DNA from: Candidatus Sulfotelmatobacter sp.
GTDB taxonomy: Bacteria; Acidobacteriota; Terriglobia; Terriglobales; Acidobacteriaceae
Assembly: GCA_030038125.1 (NCBI GenBank)
Contig: JASHPL010000194.1
Coordinates: forward strand, 1-41,788
DNA length: 41,788 bases
Reading direction: 5' to 3'
This document shows, piece after piece, positions 8,763-17,673 of the stretch (positions within the stretch are counted from its first letter, which is position 1; every line of letters begins with the position of its first letter). The notes below the pieces were generated by a model that did no database searches, was not told the DNA's origin, and saw only the letters and a list, made by a program, of their open reading frames with translations. A program made the translations under genes and the position numbers.

Positions 8763-9632
8763 TTAACAAACCTGCTCTCTTCTCAAGGCGCTAAGCAGAG
8801 GAAAGTGCCCTGCCTGATACTCAGTAAAGAGTCGGGCAATGTCCTGCTTCGTATCTCCAATAAATGGACCGTAAGAAACGATAGGGTCTCCTTGAGGCTG
8901 TCCCGCATACAAGATCAGTCGCGCTCCGGATTCGCCAGCGGCCACACGTACGACGCTCGCACCTTTGTCGCTGGGACGATCGAGCCAACCGACCTGCCCA
9001 GCTTTCAGCACGGTCTCCCCAATCTCGACTGAACCATCAATCACGAATACGAAGCCGTTGTATGAAGTTGGTACTTCCTGCTCAATGCGGGCGAGTGGTT
9101 CCAGGCGGATCTCCGCCATCGTTACAGGGACATGATTACGTGTGCCGGAACGAAGATCTCCCGACGACCCGCTGTACACACGGATTTCTGCTCCGGATTC
9201 GTGGCGCACGGGAATCGAATCGGAATGAAATACCTGAAAATCCGGTTCAGTCCAGCGTTCTTTCCCGGGCAAGGTGAGCCAGAGCTGGAGCAATCGGACT
9301 TTTCCTTTAGTCTTGACGTCTTCGTTATGAATGACTCCGCTGCCCGCAGTCATCCACTGCACCTCGCCGGCATTGAGCGTGCCGCCCTCATCGCGGTCAT
9401 ATATTGCACCGTCAAGAACGAGGGTCACGGTTTCGAAACCCGCATGCGGGTGAGGACCACCCACCGGTCGGTTACCGATGTCGAGATGATCGTCCATCAA
9501 TAGGATGAAGGGATCGGTCATCTCAAAGTTCTCGGGAGGCACCACAGGCGCCGCCAGGTGCCCCGGACCTACAAAGCCGGGCGTTGCCGGAGGAATATTC
9601 ACTATGCGACTGATACCACGTTGTTGCGACAT
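8763..9632 (-). CDS. Pirin family protein (bicupin)
   Basis: Cytoplasmic cupin-type protein of 289 aa. The N-terminal cupin has the pirin metal ligands HPHAGFET (H61, H63) and GVIHNE (H102, E104); the second cupin lies in the C-terminal half. Some bacterial pirins have quercetinase activity and others act as redox sensors; nothing here decides between them. I chose the ATG at 9632 because AAGGAAGG lies immediately before it; the open frame continues upstream to 9728 but overlaps the preceding gene. It follows the DoxX gene by 31 bases on the same strand and should be cotranscribed with it. Confidence 0.92.
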   Translation of the reverse strand: MSQQRGISRIVNIPPATPGFVGPGHLAAPVVPPENFEMTDPFILLMDDHLDIGNRPVGGPHPHAGFETVTLVLDGAIYDRDEGGTLNAGEVQWMTAGSGVIHNEDVKTKGKVRLLQLWLTLPGKERWTEPDFQVFHSDSIPVRHESGAEIRVYSGSSGDLRSGTRNHVPVTMAEIRLEPLARIEQEVPTSYNGFVFVIDGSVEIGETVLKAGQVGWLDRPSDKGASVVRVAAGESGARLILYAGQPQGDPIVSYGPFIGDTKQDIARLFTEYQAGHFPLLSALRREQVC

Positions 9633-9663
9633 GTTCCTTCCTTGTGACATCAATCGTTCTGGC

Positions 9664-10173
9664 TCACTTGGTAACGGCTTGCTGAAGGGGCGCTTTGCGC
9701 CATTCCAACAAAGCCGTGCCGCCGCCAATGAGACCAGCCAGCAAAGCTGCTACGCCCCAGACGGCTCCAGTCCGCTCAAGCCCGAGGAGGGCATCGAGGG
9801 AGAGGGATCCTGGCCCAGTGAACGCAACGGTCAGTGCAGCCACGGCGAGCACGAAGGCGTATTCGTAGCCGCCTTTTTGGGCGAAGAAGCCCTTAGTGAG
9901 GTGGACAGTCACTACAGCGACCAGCATCACGCTGATGACAATGGGCGCAGCCGCAGGCGTAGCAAGTCCAAGTGCTAGCAGGACGCCGCTAACCGTTTCG
10001 CCCAACGCCGCCATCAGTGCGTGCCGCCTGCCGGGAGGAAAACCAAGAACCGTAAAGAACTGCCCAGTAGCGCTAAGCCCGGGTCCCCCGAACCATCCAA
10101 ACAGCTTTTGTGTGCCGTGCGCGGCGAGAGTCAGTCCCACCGCCAGTCGCAGAAGCAGAAGCCCAATTTCCAT
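9664..10173 (-). CDS. DoxX family membrane protein
   Basis: A 169-aa inner-membrane protein with four predicted helices. The N-terminus MEIGLLLLRLAVGLTLAAHG followed by QKLFGWFGGPG is characteristic of DoxX. Family members are linked to thiosulfate:quinone oxidoreductase or to redox-stress complexes, but most are uncharacterised. A strong GGAGGGAACTT ribosome site precedes the ATG at 10173, which rules out the longer frame to 10308 that would run into the divergent regulator. First gene of a DoxX-pirin operon, divergent from a TetR-type regulator with an operator-like palindrome in the 77-base gap. Confidence 0.92.
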   Translation of the reverse strand: MEIGLLLLRLAVGLTLAAHGTQKLFGWFGGPGLSATGQFFTVLGFPPGRRHALMAALGETVSGVLLALGLATPAAAPIVISVMLVAVVTVHLTKGFFAQKGGYEYAFVLAVAALTVAFTGPGSLSLDALLGLERTGAVWGVAALLAGLIGGGTALLEWRKAPLQQAVTK

Positions 10174-10202
10174 AAGTTCCCTCCATAACCGTCGTCTGTT
10201 GG

Positions 10203-10224
10203 TTAGACGACATATGTTGTAAAA
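10203..10224. promoter_or_regulatory. Operator-like palindrome between DoxX and the TetR-type regulator
   Basis: A palindrome is centred on CATATG (10211-10216). The core ACGACATATGTTGT (10207-10220) is symmetric except for one base pair, and flanking T/A bases extend the match to 8 of 11 per arm. Its size and place in a divergent promoter region fit a TetR-family operator controlling both directions. Confidence 0.55.
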
Positions 10225-10250
10225 GGATTCAAACTTCTGATAAGCTTCAA

Positions 10251-10907
10251 GTGATGGCAATACCAGTATCAGATTGCGAGTTGCGAGATCCACGCCAGAA
10301 GCGGACACGGAAACTGCTTCAGGACGCTCTACGGAAGTTGTTGCAGGAAAAGCCGTTCGAAGAGATTCTGGTGCAGGATATTACGGACACGGCCACCCTC
10401 AACCGAGCTACCTTTTACGACCATTACGCCGACAAGTTCGCTCTGTTCGAGGCAATGGTGGCAGGTGACTTTCACGAACTCTTGAAAGAGCGCAACATCT
10501 GCTTTGACGGAACCTGTCCGACCGCAACCGAAGCCATCGTTCTCGTGCTTTGCGACTACTTGAGAGAGATTCACCGGAACAAAAAGCAGTGCGCCAGCAA
10601 GGCGTCTTTTGGTCCGTTGCTCGACTCGGCTGTCACCAGGGCGATTCGAATCGTTGTGCTCGAAGGTCTCGCGAAACGTGCCTCTAGGAACGGAGTTCCG
10701 AACGACGTGCTTGCTTCCACGATCAGTTCGGCAATCTACGGTGCCACTCGCGAATGGTTCTACCAAGCGAAACGGCGCAGAAACGACGAACTCGTGGCGT
10801 TTATTGCCAGTGTCGTTGGCCCCATGCTCGACGCAGGCCTGGCTAAACAACGCGTTCGGTACTCGTCATACGACGGCACTGTGGGTAAGGTGAACAAGCA
10901 ACCATGA
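10251..10907 (+). CDS. TetR/AcrR family transcriptional regulator
   Basis: DNA-binding regulator of 218 aa (GTG at 10251; ATG at 10254 is equally possible). The N-terminal helix-turn-helix is plain: RTRKLLQDALRKLLQEKPFE, then ILVQDITDTATLNRATFYDHY and ADKFALFEAM. The C-terminal part is an all-alpha ligand/dimerisation domain with no recognisable ligand. It is divergent from the DoxX-pirin operon and probably represses it through the palindrome at 10203-10224 (inference). A second TetR-like palindrome lies upstream of the decayed dehydrogenase downstream. Confidence 0.92.
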   Translation: MMAIPVSDCELRDPRQKRTRKLLQDALRKLLQEKPFEEILVQDITDTATLNRATFYDHYADKFALFEAMVAGDFHELLKERNICFDGTCPTATEAIVLVLCDYLREIHRNKKQCASKASFGPLLDSAVTRAIRIVVLEGLAKRASRNGVPNDVLASTISSAIYGATREWFYQAKRRRNDELVAFIASVVGPMLDAGLAKQRVRYSSYDGTVGKVNKQP

Positions 10908-11011
10908 ACCCGTCGATGAGCAGAGCGCACAGCTTCGCCTCGTCCTCACCAAGGCAAATGAGCTTAAGCACATGGCGGGTGTCTGCGTCACCGGCATGTC
11001 TCAGTTGCCGG

Positions 11012-11240
11012 TCAATCTTGCGTGAGCCGACGGAACACGACCTGCGTCAAGATCTTTGAGACATCTCCCTGAACAGCCGTTACATTCTTCCCGATCAGCG
11101 CAACGGCTTTGTCCAACTCTGCCTGCCGGCGCCCGGTGATAAATACGTAGGCTCCCTCTTTCACGAACCGCTTGGCCGTAGCGAGGCCGATCCCGCTATT
11201 GCCTCCTGATTACTGCTACCTTGCCTTCAAGTGCGCCCAT
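11012..11240 (-). pseudogene. Short-chain dehydrogenase (SDR) remnant, frameshifted and truncated
   Basis: Starting at ATG 11240, behind an AAAGGAGAAG ribosome site, the frame reads [11 protein letters not shown] and then hits a stop. Shifting frame (as if two bases were lost in the codons for the TGG of TGxxxGIG) continues as [20 protein letters not shown], then [18 protein letters not shown] and [10 protein letters not shown] before ending at 11012. This is the Rossmann half of a classical SDR, about 65 of roughly 245 residues, with the catalytic YxxxK part absent. The start region and ribosome site are intact, so the decay looks recent. A TetR-type regulator next to an SDR is a common pairing. 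Confidence 0.8.
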
Positions 11241-11266
11241 TGACTTCTCCTTTGAACACTCACCCG

Positions 11267-11290
11267 TGTTATTATGTAACAGTCGCTACA
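11267..11290. promoter_or_regulatory. TetR-type operator-like palindrome upstream of the SDR remnant
   Basis: TGTAACAGTCGCTACA (11275-11290) has inverted TGTA/TACA ends with an inner C-G match, and overlaps TGTTA-N5-TAACA (11267-11281). The site is 27-50 bases upstream of the decayed dehydrogenase start, where its promoter should be. It may be a leftover operator whose target gene is dead. Confidence 0.45.
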
Positions 11291-11401
11291 GATGTGGCGC
11301 AAGGCGCGCTGGATTCAGGATTTTGCGACCTTTACGAAACCGGCGAGCGGATGCTGGGTGACGTTTGACCTTGGCGATGGTTCCGTCCTATTCTGCCGGT
11401 C

Positions 11402-12127
11402 GTGAATCGCCGCAAATGGATGACGATGTCTGCCGGGTGCTTGGCCGCGCTAGCATGCGAGGGTGAGGCTTCTTCATTGAATAGCATGCTCGATCTTTCG
11501 ATTCGCGATGCCACCGATGCGTTCGATCACATCTTGCTCGGCGCACCCGACCTCGATGTCGGCATCCGCTGGGTTGAGGAACGCACGGGCGTAGTCGCGA
11601 AATTTGGTGGGAGTCATCCCGTGGGGGGCACACGCAATGCCCTGCTTTCACTGGGTACGGGGCACTATCTCGAAATCATTGCACCTGACCCTGCACAAGC
11701 CAATGCGTCCGACGTGCGCCAGCTACGAGAGCTTTCGTCACCCCGCATCATTCAATGGGCGATTCACACCGAGGACATCGCTGCCGCGAAGAGTATGGTC
11801 GAGGCGTGCGGGATCAAGACGGTTGGGCCGAAGCCCGGCTCGCGGCAGCGTCCTGATGGCAAGCTGCTCCACTGGCAAACGCTCGGAATGGAGCAGACCA
11901 CGCCACTGGTGCCGTTTTTTATTCAATGGGAGGCTGGTGTGCCGCATCCGTCGTCGGACTCACCTCAGCTGGGCACCGCGAAGTGGCTGCATTTCGAGAC
12001 TCCGCAACCCGACGAACTGCGTCGCATCCTGCACGCCGCCGCCATACAATCCGACATCCGCAAATCCAATTTGCCACGTATCGTCCTTGCGGTTCAAACG
12101 GCGAGAGGCGAGATTGAGATGAGTTAG
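11402..12127 (+). CDS. Glyoxalase-like (VOC superfamily) protein
   Basis: A 241-aa protein with a glyoxalase-like domain (PF13468 type) beginning at AFDHILLGAPDLDVGIRWVE, followed by GGTRNALLSLGTGHYLEIIA and IQWAIHTEDI. The H in FDHILLG and the E in YLEII are candidate metal ligands of the first beta-alpha-beta module. The GTG at 11402 gives an N-terminus with RRKWMTM and a short hydrophobic stretch, which could be a Tat-like signal; a start at the internal ATG near 11486 would give a cytosolic protein. No strong ribosome site distinguishes them. The substrate is unknown; family members are diverse lyases, dioxygenases and resistance proteins. Confidence 0.75.
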   Translation: MNRRKWMTMSAGCLAALACEGEASSLNSMLDLSIRDATDAFDHILLGAPDLDVGIRWVEERTGVVAKFGGSHPVGGTRNALLSLGTGHYLEIIAPDPAQANASDVRQLRELSSPRIIQWAIHTEDIAAAKSMVEACGIKTVGPKPGSRQRPDGKLLHWQTLGMEQTTPLVPFFIQWEAGVPHPSSDSPQLGTAKWLHFETPQPDELRRILHAAAIQSDIRKSNLPRIVLAVQTARGEIEMS

Positions 12128-12181
12128 TAATGATTTGCAGACTGCAGATGTGATCTTATTTGGCCAGGCATTCTCTGCGAG

Positions 12182-12637
12182 ATGAGGAAAGAAGAAATAG
12201 TCCGTGAAAATGCAGCGACTCGCCAGGCGCTTGGTGAATTGGTAAGCGCGCTTTCCGACGACAGCTACCGCTGCCCGATCGGTCTTCATTGGACTGTGAG
12301 CACGACGCTTTGTCATCTCTCCTTTTGGGATCAACGGGCGCTATTCCTCTTGAAGTTTTGGGCCAGCGGCGCGGCTGTCGAAGTACCCAAACTTGATGCT
12401 CCATCGATTGAATCGATCAATCAAGCAGTGAACTGGATCGCGCTTGAGGTCCCAAGCTTTGCCGCTGGGCGTATGGCGCTGCAGAGCGCCGATGCCGTAG
12501 ACGCATTTGTTGCGCAAATCAGCGACGATCTAGCTCAACGAATCGAGGCTGCCGGATTCGAGCGATATCTTCGACGCTCACTTCATCGGCAGGAGCACCT
12601 CAACAAGATCCGTCATGCTTTAAGCAATAAATCTTGA
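12182..12637 (+). CDS. DinB-like / maleylpyruvate isomerase N-terminal-like protein
   Basis: Small four-helix-bundle protein of 151 aa. The pattern WTVSTTLCHLSFWD in the first half and HRQEHLNKI near the C-terminus supplies the three histidines that bind metal in DinB-like and mycothiol-dependent isomerase families. Such proteins are thiol-dependent transferases or isomerases, often of unknown substrate. It follows the glyoxalase-like gene by 54 bases on the same strand and may be cotranscribed. The start at 12182 has only a weak ribosome site. Confidence 0.8.
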   Translation: MRKEEIVRENAATRQALGELVSALSDDSYRCPIGLHWTVSTTLCHLSFWDQRALFLLKFWASGAAVEVPKLDAPSIESINQAVNWIALEVPSFAAGRMALQSADAVDAFVAQISDDLAQRIEAAGFERYLRRSLHRQEHLNKIRHALSNKS

Positions 12638-12703
12638 AAAATCGCGATAGCGCTCGTGGGCCCTGCCCGGTGGGTTTTACAGTACGTACACCCGTAGCAT
12701 CCA

Positions 12704-12787
12704 CTAGATCAGGAATATGGCAACGATGGCCCCGATGATGTGAACTATCCAGTCGCCAACTGTTTTCGGTTTTCCGAAATTGAACAT
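12704..12787 (-). CDS. Tiny single-helix membrane ORF downstream of kinase 1
   Basis: ATG at 12787 opens a 27-residue frame: MFNFGKPKTVGDW, then IVHIIGAIVAIFLI and a TAG. It would be a one-helix membrane protein (about residues 13-27) with a short basic cytoplasmic end. After the TAG the same frame continues WMLRVYVL and ends at TAA (12677), so the TAG could be a nonsense mutation in a 36-codon gene. The ORF begins 34 bases beyond the kinase 1 stop on the same strand. No strong ribosome site is visible. The well-formed amphipathic-plus-hydrophobic pattern argues against chance. Confidence 0.45.
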   Translation of the reverse strand: MFNFGKPKTVGDWIVHIIGAIVAIFLI

Positions 12788-12821
12788 TTAGCGATGGTAG
12801 CAGGCCCCGCGCAAGTTACCG

Positions 12822-15800
12822 CTATTTCAGTCTCGCGTATTCCGCTTTGGCTTGCTTCAGGACGGGGATATTCGGGTCGGCATCTTTCCAGAGCGTCAGG
12901 AAATCCTTGTAAGCCGTGACAGCGCGCACCCGGGCGGCGTCGGCGTCGGCGCCCTGCGAGTTCTTCGCCTGCAGGGCGTTGGCCCGCGCCAGGCCCAGGC
13001 GCGCCAGGGCTCCGGTCCAGCAGTTCCAGACCACGCCGCTGTGATCGATGATCTTGCGAAATTCGGCCGACGCGGCGGCGCTTTCTCCCTCGGCAAGATA
13101 AGCCTCGCCACGAATGTAGGTGGGATACAGACACGAAACATTAGCCAGAAAGATTATCAGACCGTATTCGATCGGCAGCGTGACCTGTAGGTCGCGAATG
13201 GCCTCGGCCGGGTTCTTACGATTCAGTGCCAGTTGCGCGTGAATCGCGGGCAGCCAAAGCGACTGCATCTGCGTGTCGAGCGGGAAGGTCTTGTTAAGAT
13301 CGTCCGCCAGCGCTTCGGCCCGAGCGGCATCGTCGGACATGGCGAATGCCAACGCAGTTTCCGCCGAATTGCCCGAACTGGCGGGAGCAAGCTTCAGTCC
13401 GTCGGCCGCCAGTTGCCGCGCGGCTGCCGGTTCTCCGAATGCCGCTTCCCGCAGGGCAGAATTCTCCAACCAGGTCGATCCCGTTTCCTTGCTGTCGTCG
13501 CGAATGGCAGAATCGACGGCGCTTTTTGTCAGCTCTCGCGCTTTAGCGAGATGACCTGCATAGGCCTCGGTGTCAGACGCGAGCGAGAGCCCGTTGTTCT
13601 CTTCCGGCTTGCCTTCGAACCAATGCTGCTCTGCCGCCATACCGGAAGCGTCGCCGCGAAGAAACGCCAGTGCATATACCGTTTCATGAAGCTGGAAATC
13701 CAGAAGGTTTCGCGCCTCTGCCTGTTGAATGATCTGCTCCGCATCATCGAAACGCTCGAGGGCCAGCAGACTGATCACCAGATTGCCGTACGGGATGCTG
13801 CTGTCGGGTGTGAAGCCGAGACTCAGGCGATACGCTTCCGTCGCGTTCTCGTACTGACCCTGCTGGCTGTAGATGTTACCGATGCTGGTGTAGGCGGGGT
13901 CGCGAGAGTAGATCCGCGTGAGTTCCAGATCGGTCGCGAGCGCCTTATCCAGTTCGCCTGTGACCGTTCCGTAATAACTCATTTCGATGTACAACCTCTC
14001 GCGCTCTCCGGCTCGCTCGCGCAACTGGAAGGCTTTGCTGTAATACTCTCGTGCGCGTCCGATCTCACCGAGCCCATAGTAGTCGGCGCCGACGGAGCGA
14101 TACCCGATGGCAAAACCGGGATCGAGTTCGATGGCACGCTGATGGTAAGGCAGGGCGGCGGCTTCGCCTTTTTCGAGCAAAGCCTGCCGGCCGAGACTCA
14201 GGGCCTTCAGGGCGTCGAGTGACGACGTGGTGGCTTCCGACAGGGAAACGTCGAACTTCTGCACGGTGGTCAGCGACTCGCCCAACTTTTGGCGCAATCT
14301 CGACGCCGCCTGACCGAGCGCATCGACCACTCTCTGTTTCGACTCCGCGGTGGCGCTCTCCTGCGCCAACGTGTCGCCGTTTCTGCAATTCACGGCCGTG
14401 AGTCCGACGAGGTATTGATCGCCCGCAGCGGCGATCGATCCGCCAACGTAGGCCTTGCTGCCAGCGCGCTGGCAAATGTCGCGGGCAACGTCTGGTGTAA
14501 GCCTTGTCTGGCGCGGAAGGGTCATCAGCTTCAGCGTGCTCGCGACCTTTCCGTCAGAGACAACGCTCAAAAACGGCGACTGCCGCAAGGAAACACCAAG
14601 CGCCGTCTTCAGCGTGTCGTCGAACAGCGGGTCGCCCGTCGTGTTGGTGAAGTCAGCCAGGACGATCGTATCTTTGTCGGTCAGCCGCGTGTTTCGCCAG
14701 CGGTAATAAAGCGCGCCGGCTACGCCGAGGATCAAAAAGACCGCGCATAGCGAGAAGGCCATGATGCGCCGGCCGCGCGCCTTGGCGAAGGAGTGCCACG
14801 TGTCATCCTTGATCGCCTTCGCTACTTCCTCTGCGGTGGTGAAGCGTTTTTCTGGAAGCCTCTCGATGCAGCATGCAATGAGTTCGTTCCACTTTTCCTC
14901 GAGATCGGGAACGATGGTGCGCGGAGGCGGAGGGCTCTGCTGCAAGCGGCGTACGGCCATGGAAAGTGGAGTGGCCTCGTCGAACGGCAGTCTGCCGGTG
15001 ACCATTTCATAGAGAACGAGGCCCAGCGAATAGACATCGGACGCCGGAGTCAGAGTTTTACCTTCGACCTGCTCAGGCGACATATAGGCAGGCGTGCCCA
15101 TCTGTCCACCTGTGGTCAACTCGGCGCTACGGCGGACGTCTTCGCCGTGTTGAAGCGCGAGTCCAAAATCGGTAATCACAACGCGTGTCTTCTTCGTGCT
15201 GTGAATCAGAACGACGTTGGTAGGCTTAAAATCGCGGTGCAAGATTCCCATCTCGTGCGCTGCAGCCAACCCGTTGGCCATTTGCAATGCGATCGGCTCG
15301 GTTTCCTCGCAACTCATCTTATCCACGTGATCCAGATGCGCGGCCAGAGTCTCGCCACGAAGTAGCTCCATGCTGACCAGCGCGACGCTAGCATCAGCCG
15401 ACGTCGCGTGGCGAAACAGGTCAAAGATGCGGCAAATATTGGGATGCGTGACTTTCTTTGCGAGGTGGACTTCACGTTTGAACCGTTCCAGAGAATGAGG
15501 ATCGGAGAGAATCTCCGGCCGGATGGTCTTAAGCGCGACCTCTTCGTGAAGTTCAAGATCCTCCGCCTCATATACCTCGCCCATACCGCCGCGCGCCAGA
15601 AACCGTATGACCCGGAAACGCGAGGCGAGGATTTCCCCGGCAGAAAAAGTCGGCTGTTCCTGCTTCGTGCGGGTCGCGGCTGCCAGATGGGCTAATGGAT
15701 CGAAGGCAAAATCGGGACCTTCGGTGTGATGGGACAAAAGCCGTTCCACTTCACGAACAACCGTCTCTTCCGAACCGGCGCGGCGAAGAAACGAAGAGCG

Positions 15801-15875
15801 TTCGCTGGCAGGCTGCTCCAGGGCAGCCGCAAACAGCTCCTTCACCTCATTCCATTGTTCCGGAGTGAGAACCAT
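12822..15875 (-). CDS. Membrane Ser/Thr protein kinase with TolB/FlgO-like and TPR sensor region
   Basis: Acidobacterial-type Hanks kinase of 1017 aa. An N-terminal helical region (MVLTPEQWNEVKELF) leads into the kinase domain: GGMGEVYEAED glycine loop, VALKTI lysine, HRDFKPTN catalytic loop (F where L is usual), DFG in ITDFGLAL, and GTPAYMSPEQ. One transmembrane helix (MAFSLCAVFLILGVAGALYY) follows the kinase, then an extracytoplasmic region with a FlgO/TolB-N-like part (DTIVLADFTNTTGDPLFDDT) and many TPR units. The topology suggests signal input outside and phosphorylation inside. The start at 15875 gives the family's usual opening; an ATG at 15893 adds six residues. No partner sigma factor is adjacent, unlike kinase 2. 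Confidence 0.92.
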   Translation of the reverse strand: MVLTPEQWNEVKELFAAALEQPASERSSFLRRAGSEETVVREVERLLSHHTEGPDFAFDPLAHLAAATRTKQEQPTFSAGEILASRFRVIRFLARGGMGEVYEAEDLELHEEVALKTIRPEILSDPHSLERFKREVHLAKKVTHPNICRIFDLFRHATSADASVALVSMELLRGETLAAHLDHVDKMSCEETEPIALQMANGLAAAHEMGILHRDFKPTNVVLIHSTKKTRVVITDFGLALQHGEDVRRSAELTTGGQMGTPAYMSPEQVEGKTLTPASDVYSLGLVLYEMVTGRLPFDEATPLSMAVRRLQQSPPPPRTIVPDLEEKWNELIACCIERLPEKRFTTAEEVAKAIKDDTWHSFAKARGRRIMAFSLCAVFLILGVAGALYYRWRNTRLTDKDTIVLADFTNTTGDPLFDDTLKTALGVSLRQSPFLSVVSDGKVASTLKLMTLPRQTRLTPDVARDICQRAGSKAYVGGSIAAAGDQYLVGLTAVNCRNGDTLAQESATAESKQRVVDALGQAASRLRQKLGESLTTVQKFDVSLSEATTSSLDALKALSLGRQALLEKGEAAALPYHQRAIELDPGFAIGYRSVGADYYGLGEIGRAREYYSKAFQLRERAGERERLYIEMSYYGTVTGELDKALATDLELTRIYSRDPAYTSIGNIYSQQGQYENATEAYRLSLGFTPDSSIPYGNLVISLLALERFDDAEQIIQQAEARNLLDFQLHETVYALAFLRGDASGMAAEQHWFEGKPEENNGLSLASDTEAYAGHLAKARELTKSAVDSAIRDDSKETGSTWLENSALREAAFGEPAAARQLAADGLKLAPASSGNSAETALAFAMSDDAARAEALADDLNKTFPLDTQMQSLWLPAIHAQLALNRKNPAEAIRDLQVTLPIEYGLIIFLANVSCLYPTYIRGEAYLAEGESAAASAEFRKIIDHSGVVWNCWTGALARLGLARANALQAKNSQGADADAARVRAVTAYKDFLTLWKDADPNIPVLKQAKAEYARLK

Positions 15876-16132
15876 GGAAAGTCCGCGAATCATGTTAGGG
15901 ACGGATGGAAGTGGAAGTCAACGGCACGGCCGTGGTAGTCCGATGCCGGGCGGGCTCGTCCTCGGCCACGCTGTCGACCAGTGGGAACGCGAGCGTATGC
16001 GGTGATTTCGCAGCGGAACGGCCAACACTGTGACCCTATTTCGTTTTCCTTGTCGCGTTACCTAGTTGAAAGCTCGAATCACAGCCAGAGTGCCCTATTA
16101 GCGAAATCTGACAACACAAAGGAGAATCACAA

Positions 16133-17404
16133 ATGGAAAAGATCCGGAAATTCGGGCAAATCAGCAATCAGTTGACGCGACGGTCACGCATGTCCAGATT
16201 GATGCGGATCGCTCTCTTTCCCTCGATAGCGATCTTCGTGTCCGGGCTGATGGGGAGCCCCGCAGCGCAGGCGGAGACCTACACATTTTCCACACTTCAC
16301 AGCTTCAATTACAACGACGGCGCCAACACCCAGGCTGGACTGGTCCAAGGCGCCAATGGGGAACTCTACGGCACAACCCTGGTTGGTGGGGCCAACGCCG
16401 GTCACGAAGACGCGGATGGCACGGTTTTCGAAATCACGACGGCTGGCAAGCTAACCACACTGCACAGCTTTAGCGGCCCGGACGGCGATGCGTCAACCGC
16501 GCCGCTGGTCAAAGCCTCCAACGGGAACTTCTACGGAACAACCCCTGAAGGCGGGACGGGCACTGGCTGCGGCAGCCTCGGCTGTGGTACGGTCTTCGAA
16601 ATCACTCCGAGTGGCAAGCTGACCACACTGCACAGCTTCGACGGTCCGGATGGTTCTTATCCTTACGCCGGACTGGTACAGGGCACTAACGGCGGCCTTT
16701 ATGGAACAACTTTCTCGGGCGGGCGCTACGGTGTTGGCACCATCTTCGAAATCTCCCTGAGCGGTAAGCTCACCACGCTGCATAGTTTCAACGGCAACGA
16801 CGATGGCATGGACGGCGCCCTAACTTATTCGGCGTTGGTGCAGGGCGCCAACGGGAACTTCTATGGGACGGCTTATGCCGGCGGACACTACGGCATGGGC
16901 GCGGTCTTCGAAGTCACCCCCAGCGGCACGCTGACCATACTGCACAGCTTCGACAACTCAGACGGCGCTTATCCCCGCGCAGGTCTTGTCAAAGGCAGCA
17001 ACGGCGACTTCTACGGAACGACCAACATGGGCGGCTTCTATAACGGTGGGAATAATGGAAGTGGCACGGTCTTCGAAATGACACCGACGGGTGCGCTCAC
17101 TACGCTGCACGTCTTCGGGGGCACCGGCGATGGAGCTTATCCCTACGCGACACTGGTGCAAGCCAGCAACGGATACCTCTACGGAACTACTTACGAAGGC
17201 GGGGACTACAACAACGGTACGATCTTCGAGGTTACTCCCGATGATCTGCTGTTGATACTGGTTAGCTTCGACATCTCAAAGGGCGATGGCGGGTGGCCTT
17301 ATTCGCCTTTGGTTATCGACAGCAACGGAAACCTTTATGGAACAACTTCTGGAGGCGGCGCCTATTCCGCTGGCACAGTCTTCAGCCTGACAGGCGAGAA
17401 ATGA
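16133..17404 (+). CDS. Secreted GloVer-type tandem-repeat protein (TIGR03803-like)
   Basis: Exported 423-aa protein made almost entirely of seven copies of a roughly 50-residue repeat: LHSF..DG..P.AGLVQG.NG.LYGTT..GG...GTVFEITP.G. This is the GloVer repeat common in Acidobacteria, probably a beta-propeller. The first about 49 residues hold a basic stretch and a signal peptide with cleavage after AQA. A clear AAAGGAGAA ribosome site precedes ATG 16133. The function of the family is unknown; binding or adhesion at the cell surface is a guess. A hairpin at 17419-17445 follows the stop. Confidence 0.9.
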   Translation: MEKIRKFGQISNQLTRRSRMSRLMRIALFPSIAIFVSGLMGSPAAQAETYTFSTLHSFNYNDGANTQAGLVQGANGELYGTTLVGGANAGHEDADGTVFEITTAGKLTTLHSFSGPDGDASTAPLVKASNGNFYGTTPEGGTGTGCGSLGCGTVFEITPSGKLTTLHSFDGPDGSYPYAGLVQGTNGGLYGTTFSGGRYGVGTIFEISLSGKLTTLHSFNGNDDGMDGALTYSALVQGANGNFYGTAYAGGHYGMGAVFEVTPSGTLTILHSFDNSDGAYPRAGLVKGSNGDFYGTTNMGGFYNGGNNGSGTVFEMTPTGALTTLHVFGGTGDGAYPYATLVQASNGYLYGTTYEGGDYNNGTIFEVTPDDLLLILVSFDISKGDGGWPYSPLVIDSNGNLYGTTSGGGAYSAGTVFSLTGEK

Positions 17405-17418
17405 GCTCCGCGACACTG

Positions 17419-17445
17419 AGGCGCTGGGAGCTTCTCCCGGCGCTT
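17419..17445 (+). terminator. Terminator-like hairpin after the GloVer gene
   Basis: GCGCTGGGAG (17421-17430) and CTCCCGGCGC (17434-17443) pair over 10 bases with one G-U, extended by A-T and G-U outside, around a CTT loop. It begins 15 bases after the stop codon. There is no U-tract, so termination is likely but not assured. Confidence 0.55.
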
Positions 17446-17673
17446 CTGCAGGTTCCAGGTTGCCATCTCTATTCTGGATTGTTGTCGATAAATCTCTATT
17501 ACGCTCTAAATGCCAGGAAAAGGGCGAGCAAACAGCGCAAAGTTGCGAGAACTCCTGTTCTAGCCAACCGACTTCCGCGTCGTTTTTCGAGTTTGCAAGA
17601 AACCGCGATTCGGTAACGCTACGCTGGAGAGGAAGATCGATGCGCGGTTATGCCTTTGACAAACCCATGACGG

